From assembly GCA_030760725.1 (NCBI GenBank), contig JASWHV010000001.1, positions 28,207,928 through 28,271,927 on the forward strand: a stretch of DNA of 64,000 nucleotides, in the 5' to 3' direction. This document shows, one piece after another, positions 44,331-53,906 of the stretch (positions are counted from its first letter, which is position 1; every line of letters starts with the position of its first letter). This stretch comes from Neostapfia colusana (lineage: Eukaryota; Streptophyta; Magnoliopsida; Poales; Poaceae). The translations under genes and the position numbers were made by a program. The notes below the pieces were generated by a model. It saw nothing but the letters and a program-made list of their open reading frames with translations, was not told the DNA's origin and searched no databases.

Positions 44331-47300
44331 CTGTCCCCAGGGGCAGCAGAGCAGCGGGCAAGCCCAGTTCCAGGGCGGTGCTCGAGGCCGACCTCCGGTC
44401 AAGAAGGTTGGTCAGCGGACTGGGGGCGTTCTTAACCTCGACAATGAGGACGCCCCAGAGGGAGACACTGTGCTGGCGGGTACAATCACTCTCAACAATC
44501 AAGCAATCATCATATTATTTGATTCGGGTGCAACCCACAACTTCATAAGTGCATCATATGTGTTTAAGCATCAACTGGAAGCCTTTCCCACCGAGTGCTC
44601 TTATATGATCTGCTCACCGGGAGGAAGGATTTCAGCAACTATGATGATCCCGAAAGCACCACTGTGCTTAGGTGGGCAGATATATCCCACCACTATGATT
44701 ATTCTTGAGGGGCAGAAGATTGATGCAATCTTAGGGATGTCATGGATAAGCTACCATGGCGCTGTCCTGGAAACATTATCACGGACGGTTCACCTCAACT
44801 CCCCACTACACTGTCCGCAGTCCCTCATATTAGACAATCCAGTCCGGGAAGTTTCAGCAATTAATAATACTGAAGCTCTCAAGTTAAAGGACATTCCCAT
44901 AGTCCGGGAGTACCCCAATATGTTCCCGGATGATCTTCCAGGCATGCCACCTGAGCGGGGTGTCGAGTTCAAGATTGAGCTTGCACCCGGGACTACTCCT
45001 ATCTCACGGAGACCATACAAAATGGCTCCAAATGAGCTGGCTGAATTGAAAGAGCAGCTCAATGATATGTTGAGCAAAGGTTTCATTAGGCCGAATTCCT
45101 CGCCTTGGGGATGCTCGGCGCTGTTCATAAAGAAAAAGGATGAAACCTTGAGGCTGTGTGTGGATTACCGGCCGCTCAACACCGTCACCATCAAGAACAA
45201 ATACCCACTGCCCCGCATTGACATTCTGTTTGATCAGCTTGTGGGTGCAAGTGTGTTCTCCAAGATGGATCTTCGCTCCGGGTATCATCAAATAAAAATC
45301 CGAGCGGAGTATATCCCGAAGACGGCCTTCTCGACGAGATATGGCTTATATGAGTATCTCTTCATGTTTTTTGGTCTCACCAATGCTCCGGCACATTTCA
45401 TGTATCTCATGAACTCAGTGTTCATGCCGGAGCTGGACAAGTTCATTGTGGTGCTCGTTGATGATATCTTGGTTTACTCCAAGACAGAAGCAGAACACGC
45501 CGAACACTTAAGCATCGTTCTTCAACGATTGCGGGACCACAAGCTCTACGCCAAGTTCAGCAAATGTGAGTTTTGGATCAGCCAAGTGCCATTTTTGGGA
45601 CATATCATCTCAGCGGAAGGCATTACGGTTGACCCAAGCAAAATTGAGCAAGTGCTGAAATGGAAAGCCCCTACTTCTGTCCATGAAGTCAGAAGCTTCC
45701 TTGGCTTAGCGAGATATTGCCGGAGATTCATTCCAAGTTTCTCCAAGCTTGCTAAGCCGATGACTGAATTGTTGAAAAAGGGAACAAAGTATGTTTGGAA
45801 CTCAGCATGTGAAGGAGCGTTCCAAGCATTAGTGAAGCATCTCACAACAGCCCCGATCTTAGCTCAACCGGATACAACCAAGCCCTTCGACGTGTATTGT
45901 GATGCGTCCGGCATCGGGCTTGGCTGCGTGTTGATGCAGGAAGGACGTGTGGTCGCATATGGTTCACGCCAACTCCAAAACAATGAGCAGCACTATCCGG
46001 CTCATGATCTTGAGCTCGCTGCTGTGGTTTTGGCGCTGAAAATGTGGAGGCACTATCTCCTGGGGAATTTGGTGCATCTCTACACTGACCACGAGAGCCT
46101 GAAGTACATTTTCACCTAGAAGGAGCTGAATTGAGGCAAAGGAGGTGGTTAGAACTAATCAAAGATTATGCGATTGAGATTCATTAACACCCCGGCAAGG
46201 CAAATGTGGTTGCTGACGCGATGAGCCGGAAATCACATATCCGTAACCTCACCATTACACCGGTAGAAGAGGAAGAAACGAGTTTATACTTGGTTCCTTA
46301 TGGATTGCTCTACAACCTTGCCCTCATCCCTACCATTAGGGAGGAGATCATTGCAGCTCAGAAAGTTGATAAGGGCATGGCACATCTCCGGAGACGGATA
46401 GACAATGTGGAAATCAAATGTTTCCGGAAGCATGATGAGGGGACGTTGTGGTTCAATGACCGCATAGTCGTACCCCGGAACATGGAGCTGCGAAAGAAAG
46501 TTCTTGATGAAGCTCACTTGTCTAAATACTCCATTCATCCGGGCAGCAACAAAATGTACCAAGATTTGAAAAAGAAATTTTGGTGGACACGGATGAAGCG
46601 GGAAGTGGCGAAGTGCGTATCCGAGTGTGATACGTGTAGACGAGTGAAAGCTGATCATATGAGGAAATCAGGGCTGCTGCAACCCCTGAAAATTCCAGAA
46701 TGGAAATGGGAAGATGTGAGCATGGATTTCATTGTGGGATTACCCCTGACTTCCAACAAGCATGATTCCATTTGGGTAATCATTGACCGATTAACCAAGT
46801 CGGCTCACTTCATTCCCGTGCATACACAGTTCCATGCCAACAGATATGCGGAGTTGTATATTGCAAGAATCCTATGCTTGCATGGAGTACCCAAGACCAT
46901 AGTCTCAGACCGAGGGGCACTATTTGTATCTCGTTTCTAGGAGCAGTTGCATGCTGCTTTGGGTACTAAGCTGATTAGAAGCTCCGCCTATCACCCTCAG
47001 ACAGATGGTCAAACAGAGAGGGTGAACCAAGTACTAGAAGACATGTTGAGAGCATGTGCCATCCACCACGGTAGAAACTGGGATGATCATCTACCGTTGG
47101 CGGAATTCTCGTACAACAATGGCTATCAAGCGAGTATCAAGATGGCACCCTATGAAGCTCTCTACGGTCGTAAATGCCGCACCCCATTAAACTGGTGCTA
47201 GTCCGGTGAAAGGGTCACATTCGGGGTTGATGTGGTGAACGACTCCGAAGAGCGCATTCGGATGATTCAAGCCAACTTGAAGGCCGCTCAATCCCAGCAG

Positions 47301-47774
47301 AAAAGCTACGCTGATAAGAGGCGTAGGCCGCTGCACTTTGACGTCGGGGAGCACGTGTACCTCCGTATGTCTCCGATGAAAGGCGTGCACCGGTTCGGCT
47401 TGAAGGGGAAGCTCGCTCCCTGATTCATTGGACCTTATGCCGTCACCGAGAAGTGTGGACCAGTGGCGTGTAGACTGGAACTACCGGCATCTCTTGCTGG
47501 TGTTTACGACGTTTTCCATGTTTCACAACTGTGAAAATGTCTGAAGCATACGGCTCCTGTTCCCACTGAAGACATCGGCGAGCTGCAACCGGATTTGGCA
47601 TATGAGGAATATCTGGTGGCAATTCTTGAGGAGAAGGCACGTACCACACGTAGCCGAACGTTGTGGTTCTACAAGATACTCTGAAGCAACCACATCGCTG
47701 AAGAAGCGACGTGGGAGACAGAGGAGTTTCTTCGCTCGAAGTACCCGAAGTTCATGGCATCTCATCACGGGTGA
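44331..47774 (+). pseudogene. pol: pol of element B (PR-RT-RNase H-IN-chromodomain), decayed
   Basis: One frame runs to 46119: protease LFDSGATHNFISAS, RT with VDLR/LVDDILVYSK catalytic box near 45456-45470, and RNase H (VYCDASGIGLGCVLMQ, YTDHESLKYIFT). It ends in TAG at 46117 (CAG in A). A one-base deletion near 46133 and a TAA near 46185 follow. Integrase resumes at 46206-46938 with the HHCC finger and both D residues, a TAG at 46938 (TGG in A), then TDGQTERVNQ at about 47000. Further stops are at 47199, 47421 (CGA to TGA type), 47532 and 47682. The chromodomain-like end runs to 47774. Very close to element A in sequence but clearly dead. Confidence 0.9.
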
Positions 47775-47828
47775 GTTCTTGTTTACATCACTGTCTCTTC
47801 CTTTATAATCTCGGGACGCTATTATTTT

Positions 47829-47840
47829 AAGGGGGAGGGA
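47829..47840 (+). other. Polypurine tract of element B
   Basis: aagggggaggga immediately before the 3' LTR start at 47841. Confidence 0.85.
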
Positions 47841-47966
47841 TGTGAAATCCCAAAAGTTTAGTAAATGGAGCTGGAATTTACACCAAGGAAATGGGAGAGA
47901 GTTTAAACCTTTGAATGGGAAGGTGTGAGATCCAAGTGCTATAATAACGTGTCACAATGTCCAAAC
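47841..47966 (+). mobile_element. 3' LTR of element B, first piece
   Basis: TGTGAAATCC start and 126 bases matching 39779-39910, cut by the insertion of element A. The last five bases (caaac, 47962-47966) are the target duplication of A. Confidence 0.95.
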
Positions 47967-49178
47967 TGTAAGGGCCTCAGTTTTGGCACACATTTGAAAT
48001 GTTCATCACCACACCACACACCTCATTTGAGGAAAGATGATGAACACAAATGAAGAGCATGTAACCACCATCAACATGCTCATTAGAGAACAAACTCACA
48101 TATTGCAAAAGTGGTATTTCCCACATGTGATATAGGTGGGCTGGACTTATGAAAACTCCTACACATTGCTAAGGATGTCCATGCCAAGTTTCACCCAAAT
48201 TCAAAACCTTTTTGAGGTCATTTTGGGTATAGATAGAAAGAGGGCAGTTTGAAACCACATTCAAATTCAAACTGTTTTTGTCCCATGAATTTAAAAGTGG
48301 GAGGCATATTCTTATTCAGCACATTTTTGTGAGCTCACACACCAATTTTCACTCCATTTGGAGTTGATCTTGACATGAGCGAAGTGGGACGAATTCAAAC
48401 TTTATTTGAATTCAAAAACTGAACTTGTGCTGAAATTCACTCAAACCGAACCCAATTTGAATTCTATTCAATTCAAATGGCTCAGGGGTGAATAATTTGA
48501 ATCACCAGAGGTATTATGGGGCTCACTGTTTACAACAGTGATTAGGAGTAAATTTCAGGGGTTAAAACCCCGGGTGGGACCCACATGTCATAGAGGGAAG
48601 AAGGAGAAACTTGCACCCAAAGTCAGAGTCTCGGTGGGAAATTCCACCGAGCAGCTGTCGGCTGTGCCACCGAGCAGCTACCGGCGCCACCAGCTGCTTC
48701 CCTCTCCGCGCGCTGGCGCCCAGGGCGGCTGGCTCGCGCCCCCTCGCGACCGGCACCGCCTCAGCCAAACAGGAGTCGGCCGGCTTTATCTTCTCGCGGG
48801 CAAACCCGAGCAGCGGCATTATTTCTCGCCACAGCTCTCTGCTCAATCGGGAAAACCAGCGAAACCATCTCCTCATTCGTCCCTGAGCTGCTAGACAGCC
48901 ACCTGAGCTAGCACTCCACCTCTCCAATGCCAGAAACCTCGAGCTCCGACCTCCTTTGCCCAAAGACGATTGCCACCGCGGCGATCTAGCCTCAGCCGAG
49001 ATTCAGGCGCCCGCGGGCAGCGTTCCACAGGCGTTTTCACGGTCCAGCGAGAGAGGCAACAGGAGCGCGCAACCACCGTGCTGCTCTCCTCCAAGTTTGG
49101 AAGCCAACCGTGAAGAATCCGCAGAGAATTTCCAGTTTTTGCTCCGGCGACCGTAAACCGAGCTTCCGGTACGGTTTC

Positions 49179-49186
49179 TTTAAATA
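49179..49186 (+). promoter_or_regulatory. TATA-like box of the A 5' LTR
   Basis: tttaaata about 143 bases upstream of the ATG at 49322. With initiation roughly 30 bases downstream, 49322 would be the first ATG of the transcript. The same box is at 59716-59723 in the 3' LTR. Confidence 0.4.
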
Positions 49187-49321
49187 CTCGCTCTATGATC
49201 TTCCGGAGGTCATCAAATCTTGCACATAGACGCTGGACTAGCCGGCGATCAAGTTCTCTTCTGCATCCGTAGCGTGAAACTCTCTAGCAGTGACGAATTT
49301 CGAGCTCGATCGAGGGCGGTC

Positions 49322-51801
49322 ATGGCGGGCACGATCGGTCACACGGTGCCGACCGACTTGCCGCCATCCCTGAACCCTTTTGACACCTTGTCGAGCTTCC
49401 TAGAGGTACACTGATGCTATAGGGCCGTTTGTTCGAGGTGTTGGCGGGTTTATAAACCACGGTCGATGGTGTCGAACCTCAACCGAGGCCGCGGCACGTC
49501 GCCGAGCTACTTCTGGTCACCCCCAGCCCGACCTGTCACCCCCGACATGTTCCTCGACGTCGACAACCCCCTGGCGGCGAGTTTCAGACCATGGGAGGTC
49601 CGGCAGCAGTGAGCCGGCGAGCCCCGAGTCTGCTCCGGCGAGGTCGGCGGCGCGGGCGCGAGAGAACGGCGGGAGGAAGATGAAGCTGGCTGGCCCACGT
49701 GTCAGCGGCTGGAGAATTTAAATCGGGATCGGGTGTGGCCAGGGATCGGCTGTGCTGGCGTGCAAATACCCTGTGAGCTCCGGTGTGTCGGACACCTCCG
49801 CGCTCGACACGTGTGGTATCCCCGGTGTGCCGGACACCTCCACGCTCGACACGTGTCCCCGCGAGCCCCGAGAGTTTAAACTTTTCCCCCGATTTTCAGA
49901 GTTCTTCCCAACTTCAAATCCTCATAACTTTGGTTAGAGAGCTCCAAATCGGGTGAACCAAATTTGGTTGGATTCAGCTCTCTGAGCACTTTCCAGCAAT
50001 ACCAAATTCAGCTCATGAAAGTGAATAGTTTTCCAGAATTAAATCCCTAAAGTTTAAACTGTTGGGAATTTTATCTGGAGAACTACTTTATGAAAAATTC
50101 TGAAATTTGGCTGAAAGGTTCATTGGAAAATCCCTGAATCCCAGTAAAATTTTCAGACTCATCCAAGTTCATTAGTTACCCTAATTGGGTGATTAAGGGA
50201 ACTGCCCAGGGACAATAGAAAAATGTACAGAAACATTTTTCAGATTTTCTCCAATCTTAATTAGGACATAACTTTCTGTTGAATTCTTCAAATGACATGA
50301 AACCAACTCCATTAGAACCATCCTAAATTCTAGTTTCCAAAAAGTAATGGTGGGAGCCATGAAAAACCCTGGAATTACTTAGAGGCTCAATTATTGACCA
50401 AAGAGGCTTTTATTTGTACAAGGTTCAATTGAACTTTGTTTCAAATAAAACTTGGTCACAACTCTGGTTAGGACCCTACCAATCCACCATAAAAAAAATT
50501 TCAGAACCAAAGGGGAGGGATAGCTAGAGTTATTAGCAATTATGTATTTAAGTTCACACATTTGCATTTAAATTTACATGTAGTATTGTATTCAACGTGT
50601 AGCCGTTGAAGAAGAGACCCCGGAAGTGCTGGATTTCCTTCTTCCGGACGAAGAACTAACTACTGACCAGCAGCAACAAGGCAAGCCCCGGTTTGCATTA
50701 ACCTTGTTATAAGTTTTTACTTTGTTACATGTGTCATATGAAGTATGTATGTGCATTAGGTATAGGATGAATGAAACCCCACTTGCATAACCAAAGGTTC
50801 CTAAAAGAGTGAGGGTAGTGTCAAGGACCTCGAGTAGACAGGCTATGCTTAATGATCCATAGGACTTCGGTACAAGTCGAGTAGTTGGAATCTACTCGCG
50901 AGATAGGCTTGGGACACACGGGTTCGGTTGAGTGATGTGAGATCACTTTAGTAATGAAAATGAGACTAGGCAGGGGCTAGGGCGTAGCAAGAGGAAGTCT
51001 TGTGTGTGCAGCCCTGCCCATGTCGATTGAGGACCGATCCGTGTGCGGCCCTGCTGAACAAGTATTGAACGTACCGAAGGTATATCGGATATATGGGCTC
51101 CGATAAACCGATGTAGCCTAAACCTCCGGGCGTCGAGGCATAACGCACCGATTTATAGGTGTAGGCTGAGGGCGGCAAGGTGGAAATCTGCCAACGGGCA
51201 TAGAGAGATGCTCCATGTGGGGAACCTCCTGCTCGTTTCGGTGCGACCGGTTCGACGTTTGGGCTGTTGGGTGAAAGGTTGTCCCGTACGACATCGAGTG
51301 AGCGTGCTGTGCAGCTCCACGGGTGGGCGTACGAGACGTGCTCTTTGGGTTTCCCTGCAGGTGTATATCGAATCGATTCGCCGTCCCTCGCGGTGACGAG
51401 TACCGCTTGTTCACTGCGTCGTAACGTAGATAATTTATGGAATGTTGTGATTCAATATTGCTGTCATGAGATAATTGTATTGCTACATGTGTGCCACCAA
51501 ATATTGCTCACTAAATTTCAGCTTTATGGACCGTTAACTTGTTGCTAAAAGCTGAACTAAGGATGAACTTGTAGGCGTGTCCATTTGCTGCAACATTGCT
51601 ATCCTATGTCATGGTACACCTCATGTAGAGTTTCATGCTTAGGTGAGTCGGTTAAGCCTTGTTGAGCCTTCATGCTCACGGTTGCTGCTTAAGTGTTTTT
51701 CAGGTGAGGAGCCACCCACGGACTCGGAGTACGAGTCCACCGGCGAGGGTTACACTCCGTCGGGGACCACGGCTGAGTGGGAGCCGTACACGCCGCTCTG
51801 A
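49322..51801 (+). CDS. Candidate spliced acidic small protein encoded within the A 5' LTR
   Basis: Three predicted exons. Exon 1, 49322-49405: ATG in a gtcATGg context, 28 codons (LPPSLNPFDTLSSFLE at the end), donor GAG|GTACAC. Exon 2, 50584-50680: after tttacatgtag, 97 bases reading VAVEEETPEVLDFLLPDEEL and TTDQQQQ, donor AAG|GCAAGC (GC type). Exon 3, 51704-51801: after gtgtttttcag, 98 bases reading EEPPTDSEYESTGEGYTPSG and TTAEWEPYTPL, stop TGA. Phases fit (0 between exons 1 and 2, 1 between 2 and 3), giving 92 residues, strongly acidic, without a domain I recognise. AATAAA follows at 51899. Exons 2 and 3 have position-, phase- and character-matched counterparts in families B, D, E and F. 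The exon 1 link is less certain, because the acceptor used here is not the one conserved in other families. Alternatives are a spliced 5' leader without coding function, or a remnant of a captured gene. Confidence 0.45.
49781..49858 (+). repeat. Two 42-base tandem units with G-box cores in the A 5' LTR
   Basis: cggtgtgtcggacacctccg at 49781 recurs as cggtgtgccggacacctcca at 49823. Each unit ends in gacacgtgt, containing the palindromic CACGTG core (G-box). The same pair is at 60318 and 60360 in the 3' LTR. It lies in the predicted first intron of the mini-gene, so any regulatory role would be internal to the transcript. Confidence 0.75.
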
Positions 51802-51898
51802 GCTGAGGAGTGCAGCTAGTGTGGGTTGCCCTAGGGCTGGGCAACCACTTTTGCTAGATAGGCGGGCGTGAGTTGTATAGTGTAGACTTCCGCTGTGT

Positions 51899-51904
51899 AA
51901 TAAA
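51899..51904 (+). promoter_or_regulatory. AATAAA poly(A) signal in the A 5' LTR
   Basis: About 98 bases after the mini-gene stop and about 155 bases before the LTR end, where the R/U5 border is expected. Confidence 0.5.
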
Positions 51905-52061
51905 AGACCCTAGTTTGTAACTGAGAAGTGTACTATTTTGTACATTCAGTTTGTTTTCCCATGTAATATAATGTGTTCTTATGACGTGTGCTGTCGGGTG
52001 TCACATCGCGCGGCACCACCCTCTGCGATCCTGGATGAGCGGATTCCGGTCCGCCACAGCC

Positions 52062-52073
52062 TGGTATCAGAGC
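52062..52073 (+). other. Primer binding site of element A (tRNA-Met)
   Basis: tggtatcagagc three bases after the LTR end at 52058. Confidence 0.95.
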
Positions 52074-53906
52074 TGCAGTGGGGATAGCACAGTACTTAAG
52101 GACTGCATTATGGGAAAAACTTAGGTTTACGGTGAGGAATCGGTAGTTGCCCAAGTAAGGACTATACTAGCATAGTTACTTAAAGTGGCAAAGACTAACT
52201 TATGTGTTATAATTCTGAATTTCAATTATTGTAACGACGCACCTACGCTCTGGTAAGTATGGTAAGGAACGCCACCGAAAGCGGTTCAATTTCGGTTAGC
52301 TCCCCTGACGAGGAACATGGTTCAGGGATTGATCTCACAGCTTGGTGTGAGATGTCAATATGAAGCTCTTGGACTCTTCATGTCCCTGAGTTCATATGCA
52401 ACGCTGATCCCTAGCATGCATTAGGCAAGTAAGTGGAGACCCCATCGCGTGGTCAGTAACGCGAGAGCGTGTTCATCTGGAAATAGCCCAGGAGGACATA
52501 CGCAGCGCTTGCCATCGGCGTGCCCTGCAGGGCAGTAGGTGGTATCCGTTGGGTTGATAACATTCCCAACCGTGACGACCCGTTCATGACCTACTCGGGT
52601 TCCCCGTCGTGTGGTGTTGAAACACGATCACGTACCTTGAGACGTGACCTAACTCAAGGACGGCCGTATGGAAATGATACGGGCGTTTGTATTTACTTTT
52701 AAATATGGAACTGCCTGGATTGAACAACCTTTGAGTGCACCATTATTGTGTGGTCTTCTGCAGGTACTAACCACGTATGTATCCGTGTAGAAAACGTGTG
52801 CGAGAGACCGTTTAGTGCCACACTTGAGACGTATATGCCGGTATGATCCGGTTAGGATTTTCTTTTGTGAGGAACGTAGTACCGAGATATTGTAGGCATA
52901 TGCATGAAAATATTTAGAACAAGGAACTAAAATCATTAGGTTCAACAATTAGGACCCTGTTTGGGTATAAGAATGGGATAGTGAAGCAGGATAGCCAAAT
53001 GGATGAAAAACAGAGTGCTCTGTTTTGGACAGCAAGTTTGCTGATCTTCAACAGGGCATAACTCACGGGTCCTTTAGCCCAGGGAGGTGTGCTATATAGT
53101 TCTGGAAAGGTATTCTAGTACTCTACAACTTTGTTGTAGACTTCTAGAGCTGAAACTCACCTTAAGATGGCTTAAATCCCAGAGGAATGTAAACTGTCCA
53201 GAACCAGGACAGAGAAAAACATTCTCTGAACTGTTCTGTTTTTCGATGATAACTCCCAGTAGAAAAACCCAAAAATTTCATATGATACCTCCTTAGAAAG
53301 AGTAGAAGATGTGTGATATCTTTGCAATTCAAAGTTTCTGAAGTTTCAGCACAGATTTCAGTGGAAACTCGAATGGAAAAACAGCAATTTCCAAGGGAGG
53401 TGCTGTTAAAAATTCTTCCAGAAATTTTGCTGACTTTGAATTAGCATAACTTTTTAACCAAGGCTGATCTGGGGGAAATTGAATACTCGTTAGAAAGATA
53501 CTGAAGTTAACTTTAACTTTGGTATTCAACTTGAGTCATGAAAATGCCCAGAACCAGATCAAAACTTGGAATAGGTAGAAACTGGTCATTCTGACAGAAG
53601 AATGACAGTTGAACTCATTGGAGAGGGTGTTGTACCCTAAGGGTGGTATACGTGATGACAACGCGATAGTAATGTCTCATAAAGACCAAACCCAGTTATG
53701 GTGAGTTTCCAAAGTGGAGGTTCATCAAGTTGGATTAAACTAGCTTGTGTTTGGTCTGGTAATGGTGTAGCTTGTGCAAAGTTATTACATTATCTACTTA
53801 CGAGATATATCGCATGTTTTTGTTGTCATAATGTTTTTACGCCCATTTTTATTGGACTGCATGCAACAATGCTGCGGGACTGATGATTATTGTCGTGTGG
53901 TTGCAG
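52074..53906 (+). other. Leader of element A
   Basis: About 1.83 kb with many ATGs but no conserved open frame; it does not carry the leader ORF seen in element E. It ends gtggttgcag directly before the gag ATG at 53907, a good 3' splice site, which suggests that gag is translated from a spliced mRNA. The block at 52250-52310 is shared with B and C. Confidence 0.65.

Larger units (their letters stand above)
47967..52058 (+). mobile_element. 5' LTR of element A
   Basis: TGTAAGGGCC at 47967 to GTCCGCCACA at 52058, 4092 bases. The 3' LTR (58504-62594) is 4091 bases. By-eye comparison gives about 50 substitutions and one 1-base indel, roughly 1.3 percent. It contains a complete candidate three-exon mini-gene (49322-51801), a TATA-like box and an AATAAA. 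Flanks caaac on both sides of the element (47962-47966 and 62595-62599). Confidence 0.95.

Noticed and set aside
48562..48963. 133-codon minus-strand frame in the A LTR, repeated at 59099-59500
   Set aside because: Present twice only because the LTRs are nearly identical; overlapping frames on the other strand are equally open and GC content is high. Not found in the other families.
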